The notes: generated by a model not told the origin, from the letters alone. A stretch of 64,000 nt of DNA from Gammaproteobacteria bacterium (GCA_030425685.1 JAUIAD010000014.1:1-64000), one strand, 5' to 3'. Shown: positions 1-10,001, counted from the stretch's first letter. Numbers and translations: made by a program.

Positions 1-1051
1 CATCGGCTATCGTCACCGTCGCCAATGCAGGGTCCACGCCTACCGCAGCATTACTCGTACTAACCAACTGGATCGTAACCGTCTCCGCCGACTCTAAATC
101 CACATCGTCCAACACCGTCACGTCAATTGCTGCATGAATATTACCTGCCAAAATCGTCACTGTACCACTCAATGTGCTGTAGTCACCCCCAGATGTGGCT
201 GAACCACCAACCGCGTAGCTAATTACTGTATCTGTGCTGGAAGGATTATCTAGCGATACAATGAACTGACCATCACCCCCAGCTTCACTCGCAACTGGAT
301 TGCTTGATGTGAGTGTTACAGTAGTAGGAGCCGGGGCTGGAGCTGGTGCTTGGTTACTACCTGCTACTGCCGTCGGCGTAGTGTCAGTTGCAGCAACTGA
401 ATTGTTTACATCTACGTTTTCAAATGAACCGTCTTGTCTATTGTCTCCAGCAAAATTACCTCCTTGCTTGTTTTGAACAAATTCACTTGATAACGCTTGA
501 CCACTGTATGTTTCATCGTTATCAGATTTCGATAATGTACCTTCAAGCTCTGGGTCAGGGGCATATTGAGACTCTGCATATAATAGGTCGCTCGACTCTT
601 CTGTTGTTGGTATGTAATTTTCTGCTGTGACGATATTTTTAACTCCACCAACCTCATCTGAAATTAATTGTGGGTCTACGTCTGTGTGTTCTGAGGTAAC
701 TGGGCCTGCGTTGTTGACGGGGTTTTGTGGAAGCTCTACTGGCATGCGCTCGTCTTGTGGGAAAGCTGAAGCTAGTAGAATTTCGAAACTAGAGAAAGAA
801 GCTAATTGCGGTAGCATTGCTGAAAAATCGGAGAAGTCTAGGTTGGTTAGCTGGGTGTTGTCTTGGATATCTGCGTAGGTGTTTTTGCTTGTTTCCAGCG
901 TGAGCGCGACTAATAACGTGGAAAAAAGAAATGGGACGCGAGGCCGTTTTGTTTTTTTGTTGGCTTCGTTATTCTTTTTGCCTGTTTGTATTTTCCTTAA
1001 TAAATTCTTTATTACTTCCTGGTTTTTGTTACCCCACAGAGGTTGCTTCAT
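1..1051 (-). CDS. Giant Calx-beta surface/secreted protein, N-terminal 350 residues (3' end outside window)
   Basis: The gene reads leftward from an ATG at 1051 and is open to the window edge, so only about 350 residues are seen. Residues 1-50 form a basic leader ending in a short hydrophobic stretch (RPRVPFLFSTLLVAL). It matches the start of the neighbouring 1337-aa protein (MKQ.L.G.K......N.LR...) and the 60-aa protein at 56057. A long acidic, Thr/Ser-rich linker follows, then a Pro-Ala run near residue 235, then one Calx-beta-type domain from about residue 248 (GGSATSGGDYS..SGTVTI and ..D.ESAETVTI..V). Calx-beta repeats are typical of large calcium-binding adhesins, often exported by type I secretion. 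No cleavable signal peptide is obvious. Surface role is inferred. Confidence 0.75.
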   Translation of the reverse strand, partial: MKQPLWGNKNQEVIKNLLRKIQTGKKNNEANKKTKRPRVPFLFSTLLVALTLETSKNTYADIQDNTQLTNLDFSDFSAMLPQLASFSSFEILLASAFPQDERMPVELPQNPVNNAGPVTSEHTDVDPQLISDEVGGVKNIVTAENYIPTTEESSDLLYAESQYAPDPELEGTLSKSDNDETYSGQALSSEFVQNKQGGNFAGDNRQDGSFENVDVNNSVAATDTTPTAVAGSNQAPAPAPAPTTVTLTSSNPVASEAGGDGQFIVSLDNPSSTDTVISYAVGGSATSGGDYSTLSGTVTILAGNIHAAIDVTVLDDVDLESAETVTIQLVSTSNAAVGVDPALATVTIAD

Positions 1052-1364
1052 TCATATTCTCAACGCGAGCAGCGAGTTTTTTTGGACGGTGATATTGGTT
1101 ACGCGTGTTTTATACCTAATTACAATTATAGCATATAGTGCAAATATTGGACATATTTTGTATTTTTAGGTTTTTTGGTAACTTGCTGATAATTCTATCT
1201 TATATTTATGTGAGTTGGTTTTAGTGATGTTGCTTGTTGATGGGTTTGTGGGACGGGATGTTTGCGGGCGCAGCATGCTGTGCCCCTACGGGTTCTATCT
1301 TGATTGGTTGCTGTTGGGTGGTGTAGGCGTTTATTAGCTAGTGGCAATTTAGAATTGATTTGTC
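1052..1364. other. Intergenic region between two Calx-beta genes
   Basis: No convincing gene. Besides the promoter-like block at 1111-1132 it holds a near-perfect 20-base palindrome at 1266-1285 (GGGCgCAGCATGCTGtGCCC). The palindrome lies downstream of neither T-run nor start codon and could be a dispersed palindromic unit. Confidence 0.4.
1111..1132 (-). promoter_or_regulatory. Promoter-like block upstream of the Calx-beta gene
   Basis: In the coding orientation the block reads GCTATAATTGTAATTAGG followed by TATA. A perfect TATAAT lies on the complement of 1125-1130, 74 bases before the start codon. Nearly the same block stands at the same distance before the genes at 5378 (minus) and 56057 (plus). 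No good -35 box is seen at 17 bases, so an activator may be needed. Confidence 0.5.
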
Positions 1365-4300
1365 TTAGATAAACCACTCCGTTCCATCTGCGAACATGAT
1401 GGTTAAGTCTGATACGTTGGAGTCGTTGTCGGTGTTTTCGTCGTTGAATATTGCTATGCCTACTTTTGCGTTTGCATAAGGGGTTGATGTGAAGGTGTGG
1501 CTGAATGTTCCATCCAGTTGAATGACATTGTCTACTTGGCTTAATACGCCTAACTCGTCTTCCTGCGTAATGACGATAAAATCTTCTTCGTTGGCGGCTT
1601 GTAAGGGGTTTAGGTTAAATTCACCTGACAGTACAGCGCCACTTAGCAAATCTGCTGGGACATTAGCTAGGGTGATAAAGTCTGCTTCTGCTGGGTTGAA
1701 GCCTGTGCCTGCGAAGGCATCGATGTCAGACTGGGTAATGCCTAATGCCGCAAAAGCATCGTTAACCAATTCCGGTGACTCGGCATCGTAAACAGAAAGC
1801 TCTATTGAACTAGCACCAAAGGCTATATCAATTGAAACAATGTCTAATGTATCTGTGGCTGTGCTAAAGGCGGTAGTATCTCCGTTGTTGGTTGTGTCTG
1901 CACTTGCACCACTTAGTAAACCATCACTCATATCCCAGGCTCTAAAAGTTAGGGCATCGGATAATGTTCCTGGTGAACCAACGGGCGTATCGAGATACAG
2001 TCGTGCGCTGCTATCCAATAGTAAGGCATCGCTATCCGATACGCCGGATATTTGTAACCAGCTTGCGCCATTGTCGGTACTGTAATACCAGTCACTGCTG
2101 CCGCCCATAATGTCAGTGACAGCAATGCCAACGGTAGCGCCATCATCAACATCGCTTACATTGCCAGATAAGCTCACTAACTCAGATACTAAATAACCCA
2201 CCGCTCCCGTTGGTGCTCCGGCAAGACTATCGTTTAGTTGTGGCATAATCATATCCGCTACATTGCCATCGGCATTGAGTGTAGCATCAAGAACAGGGGC
2301 ATCGTTAACACCATAAACAGTGACTGAAACGGTTGCTGTATCGGTTCTGCCAAAAATATCTGTTACCATATATGAAAAAGTATCAACCGCTGTTTCGCCT
2401 TTATTTAAGTAGTCAAAGGCATTACCGGGATCATAAACAATGCCTTGCAAGGTGCCACTTCCACTGGCTAGTGCGAAGTAATCGACAACTTCGGTGGTAT
2501 GATTCATTTCGGCATCTCTTGAGGTGTCTTCTTCAATTTTAACGCGCATGCTTGAACCACTTAAATTAAAAGTTCGCACGGTGGCATCGTCGGGACCATC
2601 GAAAGTGGCTATTTGTGCAAATGCGTTAGCAGGATCTGGACCTAAATTTACAGGGAAATTAATTAGGGTACCCGCATTATTATGCGTGACAACATCACCT
2701 GTTCTACCAGCGACAAAATCAATATCTGAAAATGTTGTTGCAGTAGGATCAACCGCTAGGAAAGCAACGTTTTCATTAAAAGGCAAAATCCCTGGCGACT
2801 GCCATGGTAGTGAAATTATCTCATAACGCTCTAAGCCAATATCAAATTTACCGGTGGTAATATCATCAAGGCGTGGCTTTATAAATTCGTAGCTCACTCC
2901 GAGCACATCTTGATTCACATTCGTCTGCACTTGCGCGTACATAGAAGGGGTAGAGCTAAATGGGACAACAAAGTCATATTGCTGTAAGCTTGCTGCATTA
3001 GTAATTAGATCCTGCATTGCAAAAGCACCGACCTGCATCACACTGCCATCCGCCATAACGTGATAACCTTTTTCGATCGCAAAGTAACTGACGGTTTCAT
3101 TTAAATGGAAATTATCGAAGTTTCTTGGCTCACTTAATTTAATAGCGAAACTATCGGAGCCACCGTTATTGTTAATAACATCATAGACACGAGCGATAAC
3201 AGGATCACCGCCATTTTCAGAACCAACATAGGCAAAAGCGGCAAAATTGGTTAGGTCATTGCTTAAATTGGTGGTTACTCCTGTATAAGGCATCGATGCA
3301 TATTGACCATACTCACCTACTATTGCATCAATAGTTAAGCTCCCCATCATGGCGCTGGTATCAAAGGCAGTAATACTAATAGGATGAAAATCTGGATCAA
3401 AGTCATTGCTTAATAGAAAATCTCTATCAATGGAGACGATATTGTTCTGATCAGTATTAACAAAGTCGTCAGCTGCTACTGGGGTTGTGTTCTGCTCATC
3501 AATAATAGTCACTTGTTGCGAAACTGGTGTGCCTAAACTTGCATTTACCGGTGCGCTTAACGTTGCTGCAAACGTTTCATCGAACTCAAATGACACATCT
3601 GCTAGCGCATCGACGGTAAACGAAAAGGTGTTATCACTAAAATCGCTGCCATCAAAAGTCAGTGTGTTAGTCAGTGCATTGTAGCTAACACCGGCTTCTA
3701 AAGCAGCTGCGTTTGCTAATACAGTATCAAAAGACTCAAAGTCAATACCTTCCGTTCCTGTGGTTGATGGTGTAACGACAACACTGGCTGTATGCCCTGG
3801 CGTTAATGACACACCACCAAAATCAATGGTGAAAGTAGCACTACCACCATTTTCATCGATTTCGATATTATCAACATTGATACTAAAAACAATGTTATCA
3901 AATTCTATTATTTCACTGACTGCCATTGGTACGGCAATAGCTGCTGTGCCGTGAACTATCGTTGGATTACTTAGCGTTACTTCGAGTGTTTCCATACCTT
4001 CTAATAAGGCATCGTCTTTTACTTCGACACCAAACGTAAATATAGTACCAACAAAGCTATCATTAAAGGTTAAAGTATTTCCCGTTAAATCTACGCCCTG
4101 TTGCAATAAGGCAGCCGCATTGACTTGCGCAAGAAATTCTTGGTAATCGTCAATATTGGTTGCACTACCACCATAAGCGATATCAACACTGACACTATTA
4201 CCCAGCCCCACTGGCTCGGACATGGTGATAATAAAATCCATCGTATCGAGGGACTCTTCGCTGACAACGGCTGAATCTGCACTAATGGCAAAAGTGATTT

Positions 4301-5378
4301 CTTGATCCAGATCGGTCAGTTGTGTACTGGCGGTTGATATTGCTATTTCTACTGTGCCAAATGCAATATTTGCATTACTAAGGCTTAAGGATATTTCTTC
4401 ACTGCCTTCAACCATGGCATCATCTACTGCGGTAAAGATAAAACTAAAAGTGGTACCGACATAACTATCGGTAAAAGTTAACGTATTACCATCTCGTGTT
4501 ACACCCTCTACTAAAGCATCATCGATGGATGAAAACAGTGTCTCTAAAGTATCCGCCCCCATTAATGCACTGCTGCTGGCATCATCGATATTGACGCTTA
4601 TGCTATTTCCTTCTCCTATGCTTTCTGACAGCATAATAGTAAAAACAACGGCACCACCCATTTCCTCACTGATACTGGCAGTATCGGCACTGATTGACAG
4701 TGTGATATTTTGCGCGAAGTTTTCAACACCCTCGGCAGCACCTGCTAGACTACCGCCACTTGCATTTGCATTGGGCGCATCTGCAATCGTGTTTGCTCCT
4801 AGTATTTCAACATTTTCTTGTCCAAAGCCCTTGGCAAAATCAGATGAGAATGGCAGCGCTTCACCTGATGCGAAGAGATCGCCTTCTAAGAAGAAGGATT
4901 CATTTGCCGCAGCAGGTGGTTTTTGATTATTACTGAAGTCAATCCCATCCTCTACTAATAAAGCCACATTCTCAAGATCGCCGGATATTTGCATAGAATC
5001 AAAAACAGCAGAGTAAGCAGTCGGTGATGAGCTCCAATCTGCAAATATAAAATCCTTGCTTAGCATATTATCAGTAAGGTAATTATCAAAAGCTTGGGCG
5101 AATAGCACATCAAAACTGGCATAGGAGTCTAGCATTGCTAGTGGTAAAGACATGTTTGCAAGGTCTGTAGTTACAGCACTACCCGCTAGTTGAACATCAG
5201 GCTCGGTGGATGCATCTTTTGCAAAGTTGAAAGCAACCAGCAGCGTGGAAAAAAGGAATGGAATTCGCGGTCGTCTTAGTTGATAACCTGACTTATTCTT
5301 CTTTTTTGCTGCTTGTAATCGCCTTAGAATATTTTGTTGAATTCCCTCTTTTTTTGTACCATATAACCGTTGCTTCAT
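1365..5378 (-). CDS. Giant Calx-beta/cadherin-like repeat protein (1337 aa)
   Basis: Starts with the same basic leader and hydrophobic FLFSTLLVAF stretch (residues 40-50) as the gene to its left and the orphan at 56057. From about residue 225 there are three or four Calx-beta-type repeats (..EEMGGAVVFTIMLSE.., ..FTFGVEVKDDALLEGMETLEVTLSNP..). A linker VAADDFVNTDQNN..LLSNDFDP of the cadherin-like or VCBS-associated type starts near residue 645. A second cadherin-like element ending in VSVTVYGVNDAPVLDA lies near residue 1040. The C-terminus (..DLTIMFADGTEWFI) has no RTX nonapeptides. The composition is acidic, Ala/Ser/Thr-rich and almost cysteine-free, as in exported fibrous adhesins. It is a tandem paralogue of the partial gene on its left. 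Function as a surface adhesin or type I secreted protein is inferred. Confidence 0.85.
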   Translation of the reverse strand: MKQRLYGTKKEGIQQNILRRLQAAKKKNKSGYQLRRPRIPFLFSTLLVAFNFAKDASTEPDVQLAGSAVTTDLANMSLPLAMLDSYASFDVLFAQAFDNYLTDNMLSKDFIFADWSSSPTAYSAVFDSMQISGDLENVALLVEDGIDFSNNQKPPAAANESFFLEGDLFASGEALPFSSDFAKGFGQENVEILGANTIADAPNANASGGSLAGAAEGVENFAQNITLSISADTASISEEMGGAVVFTIMLSESIGEGNSISVNIDDASSSALMGADTLETLFSSIDDALVEGVTRDGNTLTFTDSYVGTTFSFIFTAVDDAMVEGSEEISLSLSNANIAFGTVEIAISTASTQLTDLDQEITFAISADSAVVSEESLDTMDFIITMSEPVGLGNSVSVDIAYGGSATNIDDYQEFLAQVNAAALLQQGVDLTGNTLTFNDSFVGTIFTFGVEVKDDALLEGMETLEVTLSNPTIVHGTAAIAVPMAVSEIIEFDNIVFSINVDNIEIDENGGSATFTIDFGGVSLTPGHTASVVVTPSTTGTEGIDFESFDTVLANAAALEAGVSYNALTNTLTFDGSDFSDNTFSFTVDALADVSFEFDETFAATLSAPVNASLGTPVSQQVTIIDEQNTTPVAADDFVNTDQNNIVSIDRDFLLSNDFDPDFHPISITAFDTSAMMGSLTIDAIVGEYGQYASMPYTGVTTNLSNDLTNFAAFAYVGSENGGDPVIARVYDVINNNGGSDSFAIKLSEPRNFDNFHLNETVSYFAIEKGYHVMADGSVMQVGAFAMQDLITNAASLQQYDFVVPFSSTPSMYAQVQTNVNQDVLGVSYEFIKPRLDDITTGKFDIGLERYEIISLPWQSPGILPFNENVAFLAVDPTATTFSDIDFVAGRTGDVVTHNNAGTLINFPVNLGPDPANAFAQIATFDGPDDATVRTFNLSGSSMRVKIEEDTSRDAEMNHTTEVVDYFALASGSGTLQGIVYDPGNAFDYLNKGETAVDTFSYMVTDIFGRTDTATVSVTVYGVNDAPVLDATLNADGNVADMIMPQLNDSLAGAPTGAVGYLVSELVSLSGNVSDVDDGATVGIAVTDIMGGSSDWYYSTDNGASWLQISGVSDSDALLLDSSARLYLDTPVGSPGTLSDALTFRAWDMSDGLLSGASADTTNNGDTTAFSTATDTLDIVSIDIAFGASSIELSVYDAESPELVNDAFAALGITQSDIDAFAGTGFNPAEADFITLANVPADLLSGAVLSGEFNLNPLQAANEEDFIVITQEDELGVLSQVDNVIQLDGTFSHTFTSTPYANAKVGIAIFNDENTDNDSNVSDLTIMFADGTEWFI

Positions 5379-5436
5379 TTACTATCTCTGTGCGTTTTGT
5401 AATATTTTCTCTCTAATATTCTAAACGCAAAAGTAA

Positions 5437-5456
5437 TACCTAATTACAAATATAGC
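5437..5456 (-). promoter_or_regulatory. Promoter-like block upstream of the 1337-aa Calx-beta gene
   Basis: In the coding orientation GCTATATTTGTAATTAGGTA, differing from the block at 1111-1132 at one position over 20 bases. The TATATT hexamer is 71 bases before the start codon, almost the same spacing as at the paralogue. Confidence 0.5.
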
Positions 5457-5805
5457 TTACCTAGGGAGGTTTGTGCGTTTTCTTGCGATTTTGCCTTTAT
5501 TGTTAGTAGTTAGGAATTGATTACTGAAGGATTTCAACTCACACACAACATGGCTAATCAAAAGGTTTGATGATCATTTACGTATAAACTACCCATGATG
5601 GAGTTTTCTCAATCTGGCACTATAAGGTCATAGGGTCATAACCCACCAGGATTATAAACTAAGCGAGGTCAAAGTTATGATAAAAGTTGAGCATTGTTGG
5701 GGAATTTTCATATTGCTGAAGTATCAATGCTATACCGGGAATCACCTTTAACCAACACGTTTTGCTATTCAAGAAAGGCGACACCCGGTATTAATTTTTT
5801 GATTT
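5457..5805. other. Intergenic region with one inverted repeat
   Basis: No gene seen. An inverted repeat pairs ATACCGGG (5732-5739) with CCCGGTAT (5784-5791). On the plus strand it is followed by TAATTTTTT. It lies just beyond the stop of the 780-aa gene and may serve as a transcription barrier or be a small repeat unit. Confidence 0.3.
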
Positions 5806-8148
5806 TTACCTCCCCTTCCCCTTAGCACTTTGGCAAAAAGGGGTAAAGCGCGCAGCCAATTGAACCAAACCGTTGTCCGCATGCCGTTCACCAAATTTAG
5901 GTCGCGCAACAAAGGTAATATCATCGGTCGTTAATGCTCTTCTGCCTGCTGTTGTTGCCTGTAAATCCACGGTGTTCCTGCCATTCATCCAAAACGTCCC
6001 CGTGCGATCAGCAACAAATGCACCTAACGATGTCCTCGGATGATGGTGATCTCCGGCATCATCTACTCTCCAAAGGTGAGGGTTACGAGCATTTCGCTCA
6101 CGCATTGTTAGTACTGAGTCGTCGTGCGCTCTAAAAACCTGTGCTGGTGGAGCAGCCCAAGGGAAATGAGCAGCACCTGGCGCTAAACCTTGTGGGGTTG
6201 GGCTTAAGGTCAGCGGAACAGCACTCACTGGATAAGGGTTGGTTGGGTGCGGGACGGTTCCTTGCCCTGCCCAGCTTGCAGCCTGGTTCTCATGATTATG
6301 CGCTTTAAGCTCGTGCGTTACACCGAGAGCCTCGTGGCGCCTAACTGCAGCTGTCGGCTGGCCGCCATTTGCAGCTTGCAAATCCATTGCCTTTTGCCTG
6401 TGATCCTGAGATAGTTTGGTTTGTCTTGTGGCTCTAGCACTATGAAGTTGTGCAGCAACATCACCTGCATCGCCCTCACTCAATGTCTTCCCAATTGCTT
6501 TAGCTGCACTCACCACTTGCTCACCGGTAATTCCCTGACTCGGGTCTAATTGCGCTAGTTGAACAATTGTGTTTTCATCGACACTATCGGTTACTTTTAT
6601 TTTAGGTTCAAATCCTAACGCCCCATTGATTGAAACCATCCCATGTAAATGGCCAAGCGCACAAGCAAGGTCACGCACCAGTTTATAATTTTCAAGTAAA
6701 TTCCTTGCGCCTTCATCTAATGAAGATCCAACAGCGCTAAGCTTGGTTGTGATAAGGTCCAATCTAAGAATCTTCGCCGCAAGCGCTGCTCGCAAATAGG
6801 AGCTACCACGTGGCGTCGTATCTAAAACAGTACTAAGTGGGCCTCGAAGACGTTCAGCGCAGCGTACTAACTTACGGTGATGTGATAATGACTTAAGCCC
6901 TATTCCCTGATCTGGGTATTTCACACTGTAGCCGGGTGAAACCAAACTCCCAATAGCTCCACAATTTTGCTCGTCGATGGAGGCTCGTGAAGCTCTTTTA
7001 TCAATGCTACGGAATAAATACTTGTCTGAAGCAAGTTTACAATAGAACCTCCCCACCTTATAACCAACAACAGCAAGCCCTAAAGCAGCACTAAAGCCAA
7101 GCATGACGGCAGGACCGACTCCAGCAGCTGACGCCCCAGCAACAGCCACTGTAATGCCCAAAGCCATAGATGTAACACCTGCTGCAACTTTCACTATATT
7201 CATGGCACAATCTATGGTTGAACCTATAATTTTAAACACACCCATTCGGTGTGACCACATAATTAATTGTTGTAACTCCAATAGCTCGGTACGTGTTTCT
7301 AAAAACGGCATATCAAGTACACTTTCAGGATCTAAGGCACCTATTAGCATGCTTGAACAGGTAGCAGTCTGTTGGGTCGACAAACTTTGATAAACCTGCG
7401 CCCTTGCTGTCGATGGATCTAGGGCCTGTTGAGCCCTTCGTTGCAGGTCTTCACGTTGCGACAACCCTTTTCCAGCTTTTATAACATCTGCTACGTTCTG
7501 TGCAGCAGACCACCCTGACAACACTGCGCCTAAACCTGCTGCTGAAGCACCTGTGGCTGCTGCACTGGTTTTACCGGCCTCCCAGCCAAAATCTATAGCA
7601 GCATTAAAAGCCCATCGTGTTGCATCTGTAGCTTGTTGTGTGGCTTCAGTAAGATGCCTTGCTTGCTGCCCAGGAGATTGACTTAAATCAGTCATGGCAC
7701 ACAAACTAGCAGCGGCCCCGATAGCAGGGACGGCAGCAGAGTAGCAGTTTACTATCCCTGACGGGACACCCGTACCCGTCCAAGGATGACCGCTTTCATC
7801 CCAGCGCTTCCATCCAGGTGATGTACTGGCTTGTGAATGAGCCGCACCCAGCTGGGACATCGCTGCGACTTGGTGCCAGTGATAGGCAGCATCTACCGCT
7901 GCAGCACCCGTACCCAACGCCATGTTTCCTCTCGCCACAGCGCTTCGCATGGTAAAAGGTTGCTGAAATCCAACCTGACTACCTCCTGCTGCTGCAGAAC
8001 CAGAGCCACCGCTTCTACTTGCCCTTATAATTTCACATTGCCCCTGTTCCCGCATGCAAGCGACACATGTATTTGGCTGACACGATCCGCCAACTTGCTG
8101 TCCGACGCTACATAACATTACTTGCCCATTACTGAATAAGTGACACAT
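5806..8148 (-). CDS. Effector-like protein with glycine-rich hydrophobic hairpin (780 aa)
   Basis: Not a family I can name. The N-terminus is Cys-rich (C2, C13, C23, C28, C31, C38), suggesting a metal site or disulfides. Residues 65-220 are Ala/Gly-rich. Residues 318-366 form a long hydrophobic Gly/Ala segment (VAAGVTSMALGITVAVAG, then AAGVGPAVMLGFSAALGLA), like a membrane-inserting hairpin. The tail is His/Ala-rich. It is a paralogue of the protein at 61988: shared blocks are AAG(V/I)GPAV(M/V)LGF, CAL(G/A)HLH(G/N)MV and a (A/D)K(I/L)(L/I)RL element. A GGGG ribosome site lies upstream of ATG 8148. The gene is visibly richer in G and C than its neighbours, which fits acquisition. A pair of TAACATTGTTA-type palindromes lies 80-160 bases upstream. 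A host-directed role is inference. Confidence 0.75.
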   Translation of the reverse strand: MCHLFSNGQVMLCSVGQQVGGSCQPNTCVACMREQGQCEIIRASRSGGSGSAAAGGSQVGFQQPFTMRSAVARGNMALGTGAAAVDAAYHWHQVAAMSQLGAAHSQASTSPGWKRWDESGHPWTGTGVPSGIVNCYSAAVPAIGAAASLCAMTDLSQSPGQQARHLTEATQQATDATRWAFNAAIDFGWEAGKTSAAATGASAAGLGAVLSGWSAAQNVADVIKAGKGLSQREDLQRRAQQALDPSTARAQVYQSLSTQQTATCSSMLIGALDPESVLDMPFLETRTELLELQQLIMWSHRMGVFKIIGSTIDCAMNIVKVAAGVTSMALGITVAVAGASAAGVGPAVMLGFSAALGLAVVGYKVGRFYCKLASDKYLFRSIDKRASRASIDEQNCGAIGSLVSPGYSVKYPDQGIGLKSLSHHRKLVRCAERLRGPLSTVLDTTPRGSSYLRAALAAKILRLDLITTKLSAVGSSLDEGARNLLENYKLVRDLACALGHLHGMVSINGALGFEPKIKVTDSVDENTIVQLAQLDPSQGITGEQVVSAAKAIGKTLSEGDAGDVAAQLHSARATRQTKLSQDHRQKAMDLQAANGGQPTAAVRRHEALGVTHELKAHNHENQAASWAGQGTVPHPTNPYPVSAVPLTLSPTPQGLAPGAAHFPWAAPPAQVFRAHDDSVLTMRERNARNPHLWRVDDAGDHHHPRTSLGAFVADRTGTFWMNGRNTVDLQATTAGRRALTTDDITFVARPKFGERHADNGLVQLAARFTPFCQSAKGKGR

Positions 8149-8228
8149 ACTTTTACCCCACCAATTTAAAATAATTTACCACTATAACTATCATAACTTC
8201 GTTTATGACTATGAGGAGTTTGCACACC

Positions 8229-8304
8229 TAACATTGTTAGAATAATTGCATTTAATTGATATTAATTAAGCTGTTAGCTCTAAAACTATATCTTAACAAT
8301 GTTA
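8229..8304 (-). promoter_or_regulatory. Paired TAACATTGTTA-type palindromes (candidate operator)
   Basis: Sites TAACATTGTTA (8229-8239, within CTAACATTGTTAG) and TAACAATGTTA (8294-8304). Each is an 11-base inverted repeat and the centres are 65 bases apart. They lie upstream of the minus-strand 780-aa gene. The same arrangement occurs at 9606-9680 and 47959-48034. Confidence 0.55.
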
Positions 8305-8550
8305 GCTAGTAATGGAGCTGCACTAATACGGACAAATAAATTGCCCTAACGTAATCCGATTGGTTTTGTTCAATAAAAGTTGTCGGATAATCAATGGTGA
8401 TGTGCGTTTGGCAGTATGGAATAGAATTATCTTATCATATTAGATATAAAACACGAGCGTAAGCAAAGCACTTTTGAATAGATTTTCTATCATTAAATGC
8501 TTTGCTCACATCAAATTTCACTTGGCCTGTTATAATTTGTTTTCTAACAC
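8305..8550. other. Intergenic region
   Basis: No gene seen. The GCAAAGCA near 8470 and TGCTTTGC near 8498 form an AT-rich imperfect hairpin between the C58 protease stop (8551) and the operator pair; it could act as a terminator but lacks a clear T-tract on the minus strand. Confidence 0.3.
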
Positions 8551-9534
8551 TTATGGTGTCTCTGGCGGCTTATTCTTGTATAGATATAATTTCCATGACC
8601 CTCCAGCATAGTTTTGATAGAAAGCTTTAAGATGCCTTACCAAGATAGCGTGAAAATCATCACGTGATAAATTTAAAAACTCCGCTGTGTTCGGATCAAG
8701 AAAGTGATAGCGCGTATTAAAGAATGGTGCAGTAGACACCATAACACCTAAAGAATGCCCCCTGTCGTTCCCATCAAGCCCAATCTGATAACCCACCACA
8801 GGTCCAATTGGGTCATTCATTGGCAAGTGATACTGATCAGCTGAGCGCATTATACTATCCACAATACTGTCTGCCCAATTCGTCAAGTCTACCGTCTGTT
8901 CACTTAACTGAAGCACCGACATCCGACTGACAGGGCCGAAAGCTAGCAACTCAGGAATCGATTTATTTAGCTCTGCCTTGTCACGCTGAATCTCTGTGTC
9001 CCACGCCGACATATACGAAGCGCCCAAAGGAGGGCCGCCGTCACGCCCGGCATGCTTCTGACGGTACCCAATCCTTCTACCATCCTCCTCGTCAATTTTC
9101 CTCATCCTCTCATTGAACTCACGAACCCCAGATTGCTCTGCCATCCTTCCGCGAGCAGTTATACTTTCAATTTCACGGCGAACCCATTTATCAAGAAAGA
9201 TTTGACGTGGTTTTAACACCCCTGCCGGCGTAGCAGCACCTATTGCAAATGGTGCGAGACTAACCTGGAGCCATTCATCTACAATTATTCGACATTTTCC
9301 TCGCTCACCGGGCCTAACAAGGGCTCTTGAAAATAGGCCAGACTGATCGACAACACCACCAATATTAGCAGCACTAAAGTCTGTACTAATCCATCCTGGT
9401 GGCTGGCCAGAGTTAAGCCAGCCCATAACTTTAGACTTAACGCCCCCAGCATCAACTCCAGACGGAGCCCAACCCTGCATATACCCATTTCCGAGCCAAT
9501 CTATATATTCCGGTATAGTAAAATCTTTTCTCAT
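8551..9534 (-). CDS. YopT-like (C58) cysteine protease candidate, 327 aa
   Basis: The spacing and surroundings of the catalytic triad match the C58 papain-like effector proteases (YopT, AvrPphB). A Cys sits in ERGKCRIIVDEWL (C81; the family has G.C..L...W). A His sits in DRGHSLGVMV (H260). An Asp sits in YHFLDPNTAEF (D280; the family has FFDPN.GE(F/Y)). The C-terminal strand and helix after the Asp (LSRDDFHAILVRHLKAFY) also fit. These enzymes are injected into host cells and cleave proteins such as prenylated Rho GTPases or kinases; the substrate here is unknown. Between Cys and His there is a long charged, probably helical, insert (residues 115-230). The gene stands alone, with a palindrome pair 70-150 bases upstream. 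An enzyme of another papain-like clan remains possible. Confidence 0.6.
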   Translation of the reverse strand: MRKDFTIPEYIDWLGNGYMQGWAPSGVDAGGVKSKVMGWLNSGQPPGWISTDFSAANIGGVVDQSGLFSRALVRPGERGKCRIIVDEWLQVSLAPFAIGAATPAGVLKPRQIFLDKWVRREIESITARGRMAEQSGVREFNERMRKIDEEDGRRIGYRQKHAGRDGGPPLGASYMSAWDTEIQRDKAELNKSIPELLAFGPVSRMSVLQLSEQTVDLTNWADSIVDSIMRSADQYHLPMNDPIGPVVGYQIGLDGNDRGHSLGVMVSTAPFFNTRYHFLDPNTAEFLNLSRDDFHAILVRHLKAFYQNYAGGSWKLYLYKNKPPETP

Positions 9535-9605
9535 ATCCCCCCCCTTCGATGTCAGCTTCTATATTCAGCTTATCAGGGGATGGCTCTTTAAAATATTTTA
9601 TAAGC

Positions 9606-9680
9606 TAACAATGTTATGATGAAATTAAAAAAAACGAAATATCAATATACTATAGGCATGTCTATAAGCTATCAATGTTA
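9606..9680 (-). promoter_or_regulatory. Paired TAACATTGTTA-type palindromes upstream of the C58 protease gene
   Basis: TAACAATGTTA at 9606-9616 and TATCAATGTTA at 9670-9680 (one mismatch), centres 64 bases apart, 72 and 136 bases upstream of the ATG at 9534. This matches the pairs at 8229 and 47959 in site and spacing. Confidence 0.55.
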
Positions 9681-10001
9681 GCGATATCATTTTCTGGCTC
9701 TCTTTGGATTTCGATTAAAACAAATTGCCACAGAAAATTATGCGACACATCATTAGAGCTTTTCAATTCTATTAGAGAAGTTATAGATACTGATTGAAAT
9801 TTTTTTTTAATGGCACTGAATAAATATAACGATGTACGCAAGCACATTTAACGGTGGGACCTTCGAATTACATGAAGTTAGACCCCTACAACATTGAACA
9901 CTACTAATACCTCAAACCTTATCTATGAGTAAGTGATACATCATAGGTGAGGTTTTACGAAGCAACTGAACTTAAGATTGTATTATGCTGTGGCTCTATG
10001 A
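9681..10001. other. Intergenic region
   Basis: AT-rich, no gene supported. Short open frames here have no ribosome site or recognisable content. Confidence 0.4.

Noticed and set aside
879-1169. 96-codon plus-strand frame at the start of the first adhesin gene
   Set aside because: It is the complement of the adhesin leader and promoter; the minus-strand reading is supported by a paralogue.
4525-4926. 133-codon plus-strand frame inside the 1337-aa gene
   Set aside because: Antisense shadow of a low-complexity adhesin; protein-like features are absent.
9662-9847. 61-codon minus-strand frame upstream of the C58 protease gene
   Set aside because: Overlaps the palindrome pair, lacks a ribosome site and shows no protein features.
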